From Gymnogyps californianus (lineage: Eukaryota > Chordata > Aves > Accipitriformes > Cathartidae): 64,000 nucleotides of DNA. This document shows positions 39,101 through 54,100 of the stretch, in pieces. The stretch covers positions 16,925,698 to 16,989,697 of the forward strand of contig NC_059485.1 of assembly GCF_018139145.2 (NCBI RefSeq). The letters are read 5' to 3'. Both the position numbers and the translations under genes were made by a program. Position 1 is the stretch's first letter. Every line of letters begins with the position of its first letter. Under the pieces are notes generated by a model. That model made no database searches and was not told the origin of the DNA. It was given only the letters and a program-made list of their open reading frames with translations.

Positions 39101-42100
39101 CACACAGGGCTCAGAACAGACGTCAGGCTGGAGCAGCAAGTAACTCACCACTAGCACCGGGATAAAGCTCTGGCAGCAAGGGCTAATATTGCTGTTACTA
39201 GGCATAAGCAAGTCTGAAGGACAGGCCATGAGTCTCTGCACAGCGCTGGCGAGGCAGACAGTGAATTACCGAACACGATTTTGATATATGATTAACTGAT
39301 ACCATTTAGCAGCTCTTTTCTGACCTGGAGACTGGAAGGAACATCTTAGAGCAAAAAGTGTCTGATCAAGGCACTTTAATTCAGATCAGAAAACCCTAGC
39401 CATCAATTGCGAGCAGCTGAAGTCAAACACATTTAAAGCAGAAACACAGCACACATCTAAAGGTGAAGGGAATGACCATCAAAATCTCATCTTCTCCAAG
39501 ACATTTCAAGCTGATCCTTGCAGCAGGATCACTACCAGATTTCCTTTCAGAAGCCGAAATTCTTGGCAATCTTAGCAGTTTGCAGTTGCTTATGTATTTC
39601 TCTCTATGCAAGACTGGATACAATTTCAATCTTGGTAAGGCACTAAGCTTCTGCGCATCACGCCACACCAGGATGGGCTAAAAAAGGGGTACAGATCCCT
39701 AATGTTTCCCTGTTTGCCAGTCTCCCTTCTTCCCTTCCCCTCATAACGTGTGCAGTCTGGTACATAAACAGCAGCTTCAAAGCAAGACCATATCTGTGAC
39801 TGCTCAAATACCAGGATAGTTGTAGGGGACAGGCAAGATGAGCCAAAGGTCTCAGTCCCTGGGGCTGCTCCGAAGATACCATGGGCACAACAAGGAAGCT
39901 TGTGCATGGAGAAGACGATCCCGTAATATCTTAACACACACACACACACACGTGGAGAGCTAACAGTTTTCAGCCTCCACGTAGGACACTGGGAGCCTGC
40001 AAAGATATCCTTCCACACCACAAAACACAGAACCTACGGAGATCAGGCAGTGTCAATGAACAGATGTGCTTCACACTCCTTAACACATACAGCACTTAAG
40101 CTCACTTATGCAAACTTAATTTACTTACACCTATACAGACATGGAAGCACCAGTACTGTGCTTTGCCAGTTTTGTATTCAAGCACCAAATGCCAGCAAGG
40201 CAGGAACGCATAGGGAAGACTGGATCTATACATAGTGCCTGCCTCCCAGAGGAGCACAAAGAGACCTGCACCATTGCTCTGCCAGCCCCACGCTGCCATA
40301 TTTGTTCCCCCAACACACATCTGGCTGTGCAACAAACAACCCAACCTTAAGGGTTGCCAGCAGCTCACTGCCTTTGCTTATGGTATCTGAGCTAACGAGC
40401 CGAGATCTCAGGCTCTCAGTGAACTAACACCGAAGCTTCCCACTGGGTACAGTTGGGCACCTGTGGGACACCAGCAAATGTCTTTAATCAAGCAGTAGAC
40501 AGGAAACAGGTACTTACGATCTGCTTCTGTTTTAACGGCTTCACGGAAAAACTGCCATCAACATGCTAGCAGGAAAAAAAGGAAATGCATTAAACAGCTG
40601 AAGTGTACAAATTAAGAGTAAAACAGACTCATGATCAGAGTTGGTGTCTGCTAGCTAAGGGGAGAGTGGCATACGTATAACCAGGACAGCCTGAATGGTA
40701 ATCATTCCCAGCAGAGTTAGTGGAACAGGGTATTGGAGTGCTCATTGCCTGCTCCAGTGCAGAGCTAGACGGACTTGGCTCAAGTCAAACCTAGCTGAAG
40801 TGGGCCAGAGCATACACAAAAATCCCCTGGCACACCAGATGCTTTCAGGTTGCAAGCAATCCAACTGGGTGCAAACAATTCTTCAGCCACTCCAGCAAGA
40901 CTTGGCTGGGGATATTTGTTAACACCCTAAATAACATCCAGTTACAGAGCCACTCTTGAGGCCAGAGCCCCAAGAGAACAGGGGGCTGGCATGAGGCTGA
41001 GAACAAGGCTTGTCCACTGGATAGAGTCAGAAACAAGTCACACATGCTCCACATTGCCATCTTCAGAGCTGCGATGACCACCTCGAGCCTTTCATTTGCT
41101 CAGTGGCAGCAGGCACGGCTGGAACAATTCTGTATATACCTGGCGTCAGAACTAGTGATAGGAATAGCGTGCTATTTCTATTTTCTCCATCATCCACAAG
41201 GGCCAGCTAAACTGAAAGAAACCAACTCTCCTGCCACAGTCTAGAGAGCAGGAAAGGAGACTCAGGGGAAACTCCAGCAGGCCCTGCTGCTGTGAACACT
41301 TGCAGACATGCATCTGTTTGCTGAAGGAGTTTCAGAAGGAAGGGACAACACTACACCAAAAGACAAAACAGTCCTGTTTTCCAGGCAAACATAAAGTGCC
41401 AAGTTTCTGCCTTTGAAGAGCTGCAAGGCCAGACTACGTATAGCATCAAGGTTACTATTCTGATCTTAAAGATACATATAAATAGCAAGTTACCAAGGCC
41501 TGCTGGTCTGTCTGTCCTCTGAGCATGCTCTGGTGATCAGCAGCAGTGCTTATTAGCAAGGACCTCCTCTGGATTTATGGACCTACACTTCAAAAGCTGC
41601 AATTATTCTAATGATGGGGAATATATTTTAATCAAACAGGGAGGAGAAAGAACTCAACCAGCACTTTGCCCTGTGACTTTTTATTAAAAGAAAGATTTTG
41701 ATCTTGTTTTAAGCATTCAGTGGAAGATGAGAAGTAAGAAGTGGCCCCACCAGACAGCATCCCCCTCTCACAGCACACACAGACTAGAAAAAGAAGGGAA
41801 GCACTTTCAATCCTTGAGCTCAGACCTGGACACAATCCAGCATTGATGGAATGGCCTGACCAGCTTTAGTTGGTTACCAGTTTTGCTGCATACCTCATTC
41901 AGCTCCCTCAACATTACAGGGGCTTTTTCCATCACCTTTGTGCATCCGGAAAGCTCAGACATTCTGCACAGTAGGTGGAATTTAACTATAATCCTTGAAA
42001 TCCTGCTTCCAAAGCTGGAGCAGTTCAAGCCACTTTCCAATCTCATGAGACAGAAATTTCCAAAGCTTCGCTTCTGCCCTCATGCTAATACATTCCCAAT

Positions 42101-45100
42101 ATGTGTGTATTTTCCTACTTTCTATAAGGTGCTATTATCAAATGCTGGCCACAGGATGCTAGAACGGGAAGCTGGGACAAATCCAGGTCCAAGCGAGAGC
42201 TCTACTCCCTGACCACAGAGGCTGGGCTTACTGTGACGGCACTATGTTTGGATACTTGGAAAAGAGCAACTGGACATGCTCCTTTGTAAGTAAAGATCAT
42301 ATTTGCATCATCAGATCCAAAACCTAATCTGAACCCAGCTACAACCAAAAAGTTATGAAGGCAATAGCCAAGGGAGCACAGGTGAGTCTCGCAGATGAGG
42401 AAGCCAAACTTGCATAGAATACTTCAAAATCAGGCTGTAACGTGCAGGAAGCTGGTGGTCTCATCTATTTTTCTCTCCTCAGAAATGGCTGAACAATCAT
42501 TTTGCAAGGCTAGGGGGTTTCCACCTACAGTACTTTCCCACCAAGATGACAGATGGGCTCCAAACACTACAGCCTTCCCCAAGGACCCGCTGCCCACACT
42601 GTTCTCTCCCAGGTGCTGCTGAAAACTACTGAGGGATTCCAGTGCGTTTTGTTTTTCCAGACCAGCTGGAGGAGGAAACTAGAAGAATAACATCCCCGCC
42701 CTAGTCCCAGGGGTGCTGCTGCTGCCCATCTCATTTCTGACAGATCTCTAATTGCCAGAGGTAGAACTACCTAGAGAGCCAGCGCTTAGGGCAGCCTTTC
42801 TAACACAGGAAAACTCATTTTCTTCACATACTAAGTCCAACAAAAAAGCAACCTAGAACACTCAGAGCATCTTGCAGCCACAGAGCTTCCTTAGGATCAA
42901 CTGTGCTTCCCATGCCCTCTGACTCAGCTTGTCACCATCCACATTATTCACCTAGGAGAAACAGAATACAACCCGGCAACTTGCTCTGGGATACAGCAGG
43001 AACTGAGCAGACTGAGAAACAGAAGTCAGCCACATGCCAGCCTGGAAGTGAGGAACTTCTGACAGCACAGCATTGATGCTGCTCCCCTCTACGTGCCCAG
43101 CTCTGCTCCAGCATCTCTTGCCTCATCTTAGCATGTCACTACAAGTATCACTTGCCCAGGATACGTGTCTGCAGTATTACCACAACCAGACACAACATGG
43201 TGCAGTTATGGATCTTGCAACTGTTTTCAGGGTCCAATTATCATAAGAAGAGATTTTGTTATCAAGGCTTGTGCATACAGCTTGGCTTACCATGTAGGCA
43301 GCAGTCAGCTACATCAAACATGCCACTGAAAAGTAGTGGAGCTCAAAGTCTTTATGCAGGATGTATCCTAATCCTTTAAAAGAGCTTGGTCCTACGTGTA
43401 AACTAAGGCCAAACAATGGTGCAACAGGGTTTGGACACAGCAGATCTGGTTCTGCAAAGAGATCATGAGGCCCTGGAAAACTGCACAGCAGCAGCCATGA
43501 TCAACACCTTCCACCCTCAAACATCACAGCCACTGAGGCATGCCCTCTCCCCACACACAGGAAACACCAGCTACAATTAGCTGAGTGACCAGCTCAGGTA
43601 CAAATGATAATTACAGGCTGCATAGGAGCTGCTGCAAGTAATTATTTGTACTACAATAGCACTCAGGAACCCCAGGGGCCAGGACTCCATTGTGCTAAAT
43701 ATTATATAAATACAAACTAATGACCCATGGAAACGTTTACATATACAAGGACAGGGACAGAGGGGAAAAAAGAAGTCATTTACCTTTTCAAATGCAGCCA
43801 GAAGAACGTGGGCATGACCCGTCACCTCAACCACCACTGCAAAAAGACAGCAGTCCTGGTTAAACCTTGAAAACAGCACAAGCATAAAACTACCCCCAGC
43901 TGAATTTTAGTCCATTCACAATTTCTAAACTGCCACCTGTTCTATTTTCATCTCCTCTTGCAATTTTAAACTTTTCTTATCTTGTCAGGTTGATTCATCT
44001 CACACTCCTGCAGAGCAAGAACAAAACCCTGCTGGGCTCTGTGGTGGGCCCTACACAGACATGCCTTTGTTATCTTGGGTGCTCCAAACTATCCCACTTT
44101 GTTTGCAGAGGTTGGAAAGGGAAAGTAAAACAAAGCGCTCAGTGGGATTCTGCTCTCCCCTCAAATTCCTGGTTTTAATTACCTGAATTTATCACAGAGA
44201 TTAATAAACCCATCTGGTTTAACAGCAATTGGCACCACTTCCAGCCCTGGTACTTATCACTTTATTTCACTCTAATCCAACATGCTTATAAAACACTTAT
44301 TTCTCATTACCAATTTTGGACACTGAAACATCCCTGTCCAGTTCTCTGCTTTTTTCCTCAAAGACAAACATCACGTCTTCCCTCTTCCAAACTCGAGGCT
44401 TCCCTCTTAATCCAATAGCATTGAAAAGGGGCTGTCAGAGGTTTCTGTACTGCATTCATGGCTCCCTCAGCAAATACAGAATAGAGGAAGCCAAGGTACA
44501 ATCCCAGTCTCTCTGGCTCAAGACTCTAAGGTTCTGTTCAGCTCCAACTAGTTGGACCATTTTGCTTAATTATGTTCAGACTCATCATATGGAAATGGGA
44601 GACAGAGGTCGTGGAGGAGTCACCAAGGGAAGGGAAGGCATGTCACCACCTCGCCCTGCCTGGACCAACAAGTACCCAGGCTGTGCTCAGCACATGCAGA
44701 AGAGCTGGCAGACGCTCTGCCAGCTCTGTGCCAGAAAGTTAACAGCTGAAGGAAGCAACTCCCATGTTGTCTAAAAGGGAGAGGAGCGCAGCCCAAAGAG
44801 CTTCCTTTGGGCCCCCAGAACAGCAGAGACAACAAGAGGAACCATTCACTGGACTCCGGCACAAAGATCATGTCTGGAAACAGCAGTACGTGGGAGAAGA
44901 GAATCCATGCCTGCAGATTTGCTGGGTAACTGAGATTGGTCATGGCAACTTGGGTGCCATCAGGAACATAATGGCATGCAGAAGAGAGGGCTAAAACTGG
45001 GAATTCATCTGCTGGCTCCCGCCACTGCTAGCCAAGAGCAAGGCTGTTCCAGCTCGCTCAGTAAATGAAATTCAGGTCCCTCCCCGCAGTTTGAATAGCC

Positions 45101-48100
45101 AAATAAGAGATAACAAGCATTGCTTCCCTTCATATCCTTCGTGGCATTCAAGCAGCATGTGTGGCTGGAGCTGTGTGACCCGTTCTGTGCGGCACCTTCC
45201 CTCCCTGAAGGGTTTCTGTACCTTTCCCTGAGAGCAATCCCGCTGGCAGGAATGGGAGAGGGCTAACATTGCAAGCTCACATTCTTCAAGGCATGCAAAC
45301 ATCTCCTGGCAGAATTAAGTCCAAACCAACATCTCGCTGACTGCTATTGTAATTTGCCATTCAATTTTATTTAACACAAGCAGTTACAGGCCAGCTGTAA
45401 TTTTCCAGGTGCTCCAAACACACAAGGCCAGCTCCTTCCAGTCCCATCAGTTAAAAAAGAACCAAAATACACAACAATTTCCTCAAATCTCACTCAAGTG
45501 TCACATATTTTTGTGCTGGTATTCTTTCCAGAAGAGGATTTAAAAGCAATTGCCTTTCCAGGTTATTAAAATAGATGACAGTACACTATTGGCTAAGACT
45601 GGGCATGGTATGTGCATAAACGTATGCTTCCCGTGCTGCCTCCGGTTCTATTTTTGGTCCTTCTAGGCATGCCCAACATTAGAAAGTACAAATACCTTGC
45701 CAAAAGCTCCATAAACACAGGAATGTGTTTGATATTTATGGTCAAGAAATATACATATATGTCAATTTTACTAACAGTGCCTGAAATCACTAAAAATAGA
45801 TGCACTTCAGAAGTAATTTCCTTTATGTTGCACTGTACTTTGTTAGTCACACTTTAAATTGGTTCATCCAGTTCTATTTCACTCTGCTTGGAGGACTGTA
45901 AAATAATGCAATGAGTTTCTGGGCGCTTTCACATCTACAAAGAAGAAACTGAGCAAGTGAGTGCACTAAACAATGCAATCAACAATGGATTTTATCCTTT
46001 CTAATTATTCTCAAATTTTGTACACAATGTTACAAAATGCAGAAGCGAAATGCAGGTCCTGCTGACCACAACAGCCCCCAATTTCAGAGAAAATGCGACT
46101 TCCATGTGCCCTTTTCATTGCTGATGCTCAGAATGAGTGCAAACACACGGAGCCCAAAAGCACACACCCCCTAAGGAAAATACTGTGCAAGGTGAGTAAC
46201 AATCTAAACATTTACTAGACTTCCCTCTCCAAAATGGCAATGTGCTTTAAAAATAATCAACAATATTATTTCTCATCAAAGGTTAGGCTCTTTTATTGTA
46301 ACCATCCAGCACTCTTCAGAAAAAGCAGGAGAATTATAAACTGCTGAATGAACCTGTATTTGGTTGAACAGTGGCCTGAGCATTTTAAAGCCATTTTTTC
46401 TCTGACCATTCCTAGGGGAAGGCCCACCCTACAGTTAGCTACAGCTTTTATGAAGACAACTTACCCCTCAAAGAGGGGGAAAAGACCCACTCCCCTCCTC
46501 GCCTTACAAACTGCAAATGCAAAACCCAAAGAGAAAGGAAGTAATTTGCTCCAAATTTGTGCCTGGCATTCGTGGCAGAGCCAGGAGCTCTCCTAAACAC
46601 TATTCCAACACTAAATACCTGGCCATTTTTCCTGTAAAAAATGGAGGCTATTTTTAAAAGCATGTTTTTATGTAAGAACCCGTGGTGAGCTGGGCCGTTT
46701 TAATACAGGGAAGTTAAGGTGAACTCCTGAAATATTTTTATTCTGGAAAGGCTCCCCAAGCCTTTGCTACAAGTAAAATGTTTTCACCATTGCAGAAGGA
46801 GGCCTGCCCTGAAGGAGTCAACCTCAAAGAGAGCTAGAAGACCACCAAGGGAGCACATCCCCATGCTTACCATCCCCTTCATCCACCACCGCTCGGATCA
46901 CCACAGGGAACACGCCACGATCCAAGTCAAAGTTCAGCTGAGGGAAAGAAACGAGATGAGGTTAGACAATTCACACCAGACTTGCCTGAAGACAACGCTT
47001 AAGGTAGTGTTAACATCATAGGAATGAAGGCCCCTTCTGACGGGCCCCCAGTCCCTGGTCTCAAAAGGACACGACAGAGCAAGAGGATTTAAAATTCAGG
47101 CACCAACTTTCAGAAGGAGTCAACCAGAATAACTACAACATATATACATTGACATGGCACTGAACACCAGCCGTGGCTAGCAAAGCAAAGGATCTCCATT
47201 TGAATTTTATATGGTATTTAATTCTCACTAATTCATATATCCTAAAAGTCTCCTGAGTGATTTGTAGCAGGACAAGTTTCTCAAGATATATCTAGTGCCA
47301 TAGTTTTGCCTGCATATGGTATATACTGCTTATAGCACCGCAGTATGCATTATGCTCCCTACACCACAAAAGAAACCCTGACTCTTGTATGAAGTTCTTG
47401 AAGACATAGAGAAAAATCTGTAAAACTTCAAGCTCACACAACACTTTAAGGAAACACCAGACTGATTTCCATCTCTTGGCATGTTAGGAAATTCAGGTCC
47501 TTGACCTTCTAATCGGCGAGAGTGAATATTTAAGATCTCACTTGAGTGCAAGGAAAACAGACTCAATTTCTTCCTTTGCCCTGCACTTCATTAAAGCACT
47601 TCAAAAGCTCCGTGTCATCTTACAAACACAAGAAAAATGCAACCTTACAAACACTGTCCTATGCCAGGAACGGAAGTGCCTCAGAGACTGGATTTCTTGT
47701 GTTTTTTGTTAATTACTGACAGGTTTTTTTGTCTCATCTCTTGCCAAGAGAGAAAAAAATGTCATTTCACCACGGTGCTGCACATAGTCTGTTTTCAGTT
47801 TTCCAGTGAAAACTGAGACCCAATTTGAAGTGCCGCAGCACCGTTCAGGTAGCGCTTTGGGGCTTCCCTCACTTCCCCACAGCCCCAACATCATTTGCAG
47901 TGTGATTTTCTCCAGCCAGTCCCTCAAAAGATAAACTATCAAGACAGCCATCGGCATTGGCACAAATGGCAACCCAAAACACCCAGACTGGAGGGAAGGT
48001 GACTCTCACCGTGAGCCTTAACATAGTTGACGATGGTTCCTCCTCAAACGAATTACAACCTAAATGTTCATCCTGAAATGCACGATACCTGTACACTGGG

Positions 48101-51100
48101 AGACGATATACCCGGTCAGCCACCAGCCAAGTGTGCTGTAGCCCATTAGCCACATGGCTGCAGCTCTGCCAAGAGCTGCAGGCACATGTTTCAGACTGCA
48201 ACAGCTCACCAACCTTCCACGGGACGTGCGGGGGAAGAGGGAATTGCAAGTCTGCTGCTCTTCTGTCCATAGCTGCACGCTCCTCGTGCAGGTTGCATGC
48301 CTTTGGGGCCACTCAGCTTCTGCAGTGCTTTCTAGAAGCAACTCTTAGCTGTGTAACAAAGCTTTGCCCACACACACACACCTCCGTTCAAATGTGCATA
48401 CCTGATTCCAAACAGAAAGCATGTGCTGGAAGACCTTATGTTGGTTTATTGACCTAGCTAGTCTTCAAGCCTGAGGGATATTGATTTTCATCCTCTGTAT
48501 GATGGTTTTACATTTTATTCCTCCTTTAAACTGCCAGAATCTATTCTCTTTCCAAAACAGCAGAGTAACAGAGCGAACACAAAAATCTCATTTAACTTCT
48601 CAGTATTTGTTTTAGAAGAGACTCATTGAGCCACTATTTTCCAGCTTGCATTTTTGAACCATTATGGCATGCCACAGAGGGAAAATTCATCGAGGACAAT
48701 TGATTAAAATTGCTGAAAGAAGCTGATGGTTTTGCTTTGCTTCCTGCTCTGATTTATTACTGTACGACAACAGTTACTGTTTGTCCATTTGAAGGGAAAG
48801 TCACATCATAGAATTGTGGTTGCTTTACGATATAAACTTGTGCATTCTCAAACAAAAGGCCTCTTTAAGGGTCCATTTCACATTCATTTTTAGGGACCCG
48901 AAAACAACTGTCTCAACACAAGCCATACACTATAACTTGCAAGCAAACCAGTGTATTACGAAGACAAAGTAAACTTTTATAAAGCTTTCCACATAACAAC
49001 CCAACATAACATTATTTTCCCTTCTGTTGGCCAGCCAAGAACTACATCATATGCGAGTATTACACTGAGCAAAAATATGAAATAAATCTGGGTTTTTTGG
49101 ACAACGCCAATAACAAAGCTGGAAAGCAATCTGAAGCATGCAATTGTACACAGCTGAGTGATAACACTCTGCCAGCTGTCTCAGATAAAAATTTCAGTGG
49201 CCAGCTAAGAAGGCTTAGCCATATGCATTTTACTGGACTTGAGAGGACAAGGACTGATATGTACACAGAACTGAAATGGGAGAAGAAACTCTGCTGAATC
49301 ACAGTGCTTGTTCCACATTTTCTCCACAACCAGAGCTCCTAGTAACACGAATGAAAAAAGAAGAGACAGAGGATGCAGCAGAATCAAGCAAAGGGAGCTA
49401 GAAGCTTACTTTTCCGCAGCATCTCTCCCTTTAAGCTGTCAAAGGGACATGACTTTAGTACTCGAGTTAAAACCTTGCTGGCAGGAACAGAAGTGAAAAT
49501 TAAGCTTCTCAATTCTTTAAGAAGAAAGAGATCTGAGCTCCTACTTTCCAGCTCTCTCAGACGACAGAAGGGATTGAAAAGCAGCTCTTCCAGGCTTTTG
49601 TAGGCTGAACTTGTGAAATCATATATTGGCAGAGAAGCCAAGACATCAGGAGACCAGACTCTGCAGGCTCTTGGTAACCGCCACGGCATTTGTTAAGGCA
49701 CGGGACTGATTATAGTTAGAACTGTAACTTCAAGACAATAGCTATTCAATCTTTTCAAAATACATGAAAGATTACTTTTTTCCTTTTTTTTTTGGTTGCT
49801 TCTTTTTTCTCTCTCTTTTTTTTTTTTTTTTTAAGAGGTAGAGTTATCTACGAGGGTTCACACACACAATACCCTTATACAGGCTTGGGTCAGGAAATGA
49901 ACACTGTACCAGTGTTGACCTGGGAGAGGGGTCCACAGGAACAAATATATTAGCAGTAGCTACAGACCGACTCCTCTGCATCAGAAATCTCTTATGGCAA
50001 TTCTGCACAGAGCAGCGGAAAGACCAAGGCCCCCCTGCCCTGTGTGACGTGCAGGGGAAACCCTTGGGCCAAAGCTCAGAGGCTCAAGAAGCAGAGTTAC
50101 TGCCTGGGTTAGAATTTTGCAAAGATACCAAAATTAATAGGATTCCACAGATCTTGCTACGTAGTAAAAGCCACAGAGCTTAATTAAAACCAAGCCCTCA
50201 TCTGTTTGCAGTTATGGGTTAAACTAAAAGGAGGAAGGCATTCCCTTATTCACCATTAACGCACCAGTGTGAATCTGCCCCAGAAGGGAGAGTATCCCCC
50301 CACAACACTGCTGCTACAGTTTATAATGCAGGATGTGGCCCTTAGAACAGGACTCTTCTAGAGCAGGGGTCTCCAAACTATTTTGACTATTCATCACATC
50401 AGTAAAAAATTTTGAGCATGTACTCCCAATATATGTATATTTATTACTTATAAGATATATACATGTACTACTGAAGTTCTTCCCGCACCCCCAATAAATT
50501 GTCTTGCATGCACCCGACCTTGGAGACCACTGTTCTAAAGGGCCAGCCAAAAAAACGAAAACAAAAACCAAAAAACCACCAAAACAGAGAGATCAAGACA
50601 GACGTTTGTTCCCACAAGCTCTTTGGCTGGCAGGGAGAGGAAGGCTGAGGAGTGGCGGGTTCCTCCAGGAAGGGCTCCAGTGCCAGTCTCTCCAGTTTGC
50701 CTCCTACACCCAATGTTGGGATGCCAGCTGATCAGCGATATCAAAAGTCGCTTCTTTGGGTTCCTTCCCTGTTTGCCTGATCTACCTGCCCAGTTTCCGT
50801 ACAGTGTCCACACCTGCTCCTCCCAGGGCCCCATTCGTCTCATACCCACAAAACATGCCATGGCAGCTCGAGAGGGTGTCTTCCAGCCATAACTTCATGG
50901 CACTAAATGGAGTCCAGTGCTTCTGGGACAACAGGATTGTGGAAAGAAGGGGACACTGAGCAGAGACTTACCTCATCATCCTTCCAGTCTGAGAAATCAA
51001 TCTTGAAGGAAGGCAGGGAGAATTGCTGGCTTACCCCTCTCTTGTAATGAACCGTCTCCGACTGCAGAGAGGGATTCTTTGTGCTGTATCTGAAGAAAGG

Positions 51101-54100
51101 GTGGAAAAAGAAAACTTGCTGTAACAAATGATTGCTCTCTGCTAGGCTCTCATTCATTCAAGCCTGTCCGCCCTTCAGGAATCACAAGTGGCAGCTCTAA
51201 GAGGCAGAGCTGGCAGGGGCTGGCAGACATTCAGTGGGGATACAAAAAGGGAAGGGAAAGGTCAAAGCAAGAAGGTGAGCACAGGGAAGGGAAAGCAGCG
51301 CAGACAGGCAAGGTCTGATTGGATCCATACTGACCTGCCTGGAAACACTGGCTGTCAGAGGAGTACAGTGGGGCGCAGCAGCCTGGCAAAGGCTAGCTCA
51401 CTAAATCCAGGGCCTAGGCAACACTGGCTTTTAGCCCAGCACACAGTCTTATTTTCTGCAGGAAACCCAGGAAGAACGAGCAATGATCTAATAGTGGCAA
51501 CACACAACCCAACACAGTGCTGAAAGCTCTCCCATGCCTCCGCGGGACAGCTCTGCGGTGAGAAACGCTGCTTGGCTTGCCATCATCCTGGTAAGCAAGA
51601 ACCATTCCAATTCACTCCTCTGTTCCTCATGTGCTTGCCCAGAGGCGTTGCAGGGCTACCAACGCCACCAGAGAGACACCAACCAGTCCTCCACACCAGC
51701 CACCTAGAGATGAGTCACAATTCTTCCACTGTCTCGAGGCCCAGCAGCGAAACACCAGCACTGCCAGGCTGGGCTGAACATCTCTGGAATGGGACCATAG
51801 CTATCATCTACCATCTTCTGCAGCCAGAGCCCACCCAGTGCTGCCTGCCCCAAGAGAGACATTTCACTGCCCACTGACCATCACTACGGACGGTGTGATT
51901 CACAGTGGGCTTCAGTGGCAAAATAGGATCAAGAAGTTTTCACCACTTTCTGGAGGGTGATTTCTGAGCTGGACATGCGCAGCCTTTTGCTATGCCAATT
52001 CTGGCACAGGAGAGGAGGCAGTGAACTGCAAAGCAAGGTGGGAACATCTGAAGCTGTTTTTACCACCAAAGCCTTTGCTGTCGAGCTACCAACCGTGTGT
52101 TCAGAGCATGCTGACAAACCAGAGAGGAAGTGAGAGATCCCTTGCCCAAAAGGCTTACACTGCAGAAACAACAACCTCCCTCGGCACAGTGACGAGACAG
52201 GTCTAGCTCCAGCCCTACAAAAAAGACTTTAACAGCCAGTCACAGTAATGGGATGTTATCTCTTCTGCACACTAACCATCACTTCCTAAGCAGAGCTTCA
52301 CATGGTGAGACTGCGAGAGTGCTGGCCTCCAGCCACTGCACACTGAACAGCAACAAGGTCGAAGCCTTGTTGACTGTTAAAACTTGATTGCCACTGTTCT
52401 TGATCGACCACACAGCCTGAGGACAGGCTCCAGGGACAAGTGTCACATTAGCACCAGGAACTCTAGGCTGAGTTTTTTCTTAATTCAACTTGGGATATCA
52501 CACAGGATCCCCTGACCAACCAGCTCCTCAGATTTTGCTGATTCCATTTCTCAAAGAATAACATGGGCAGTACTACTGCCAGCCCTGTGAAGGAGGCAAC
52601 ACCAGAGATTGAGGCATTTGATGTGGCCGATTCAGTACAGAGCCCTGTCAAGCAAGCAGAGTGTGCACAGAGGCAAAGAAAAGAGAACTCTTGCTTGAAA
52701 AACAGGATTCTATACTTTTGAGGACATTCAGCTGTTCTGAAACGCAGACACAGCTTACAAATCACCAGGTACGTAAGCAAAGGTTAGAAAGCTCCAAGTT
52801 CCTTCAGCCTAACTACGCTTCATGGAGGAGCGCAGCACACCAGAAGGGGACGGCAATACAAAGCTTTTCTACATCTGAGGTAACGCCTTCTGGTTTCTGT
52901 AAGCAAGGAGCAAGAGGGCTGGGCAGCTCACTTCCAGAGGGGGTGAAGCAAAAACCGTGGGAAAAGCCCATGGGGCAGAGTCAACCAAGAACTGCAGAAC
53001 TGAGCATCACACCAGAGATGTGAAGACTGGGCTGGAGGGTGGCAGAGGTGATTAGAGAGGACATGCCTGAACCTTAAAACTCAGCTTTAAGCGATGTTGT
53101 GGAAACTTACACTCAAGAGCTATAGCTCTGGCAGCTACCTGCTCCCAGAGTGCAAGAGCCCACAGAGACAGCGGGCTGCCCTCCAGGGCTCAGGCCAGCC
53201 AGCACTGTAACACAGAGCCTTAAAGCACGATGATTAGGATGCATTTTGCAGCTGAAGGTACAAGAACCTGGATACCAGAAGATGATGAATATTTATTAAT
53301 TCCTCTCAAACCCCAGGAGGGAAAACCAGGCTCCCCACTGGAATGAACTGCTGCCTTTCTCTGGAAAGCTAGTGTAGTTCCTGCACCCTCTGAAGATCCA
53401 GAAGGCTTATCAAGTTTCACAAGATCCACATTAAATTCTGGAAGGCCGTGATGAAGGCCAGGTTCACCACGTGCACTCCGCTCTTCCTGCCAAGGCAGGT
53501 GCATTACGTTATTTATGACAATACCTTACCCTCAAAGACCATTCTGCACTGTGCTGAAATTGTGCTGCTTTACTAGAAGGTCTCACTCCATCCTTTGCAT
53601 TTAAAGCATGGTGTGGGAGAGATCAGAATGACAGGTCTTTTATGTGTGAATTACAGAGCGAGCAATTGAGTGAAGTTTTATTTACTGAGTTGTCAAGCAC
53701 AATGAATAGGGCAAGCCTGTATCTAGCTCCTTTTGTGGCGCTCTCAAAGCTTTCCAGCTCTGCAGAGAGGCACAATTCTCCCTCTACAGCTGGGAAAGCA
53801 GGGGATGGAAGAGTGACTTATCTAAGGTGACAGCAAGTCAGGAACCTACTGGAAATGAAGTGCAGAGGAGAGAGTGGAGGTCAGAGACTCCCTGGATGAC
53901 ATGCACCACAGCAGCCCTGGGAAAGGGGTGTAAACATGCTGATGATGAGTGCCAGGAAGGCCGGAGGACCTGCACTTACAGCACCAGAAGCCCAAACCAG
54001 TCTACAACAGGAAAACAAGTAACGCTGTTCCAAGGAGGATACAGTAGAACAATACTCACAGAGACTTGTTGCTCTCACCACCCCTGAGAAAAGAAATAAA

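Larger units (their letters stand above)
36121..40517 (-). other. MGRN1: MGRN1 intron (4.4 kb)
   Basis: Donor GTAAGT, acceptor CCCTAG. It contains an AC dinucleotide repeat (39934-39951) and an A/T palindrome (38711-38734). No gene was recognised. Confidence 0.75.
46938..50971 (-). other. MGRN1: MGRN1 intron (4.0 kb) with hAT-like element
   Basis: Donor GTAAGT, acceptor CCTCAG. It contains a long T-rich tract (about 49776-49832) and a short DNA transposon (50364-50532). Confidence 0.8.

Noticed and set aside
48800..48830. 'catcatagaattgtgg' as a reverse CR1 tail
   Set aside because: Only the first few bases resemble the CR1 terminus and the conserved block that should follow is absent.
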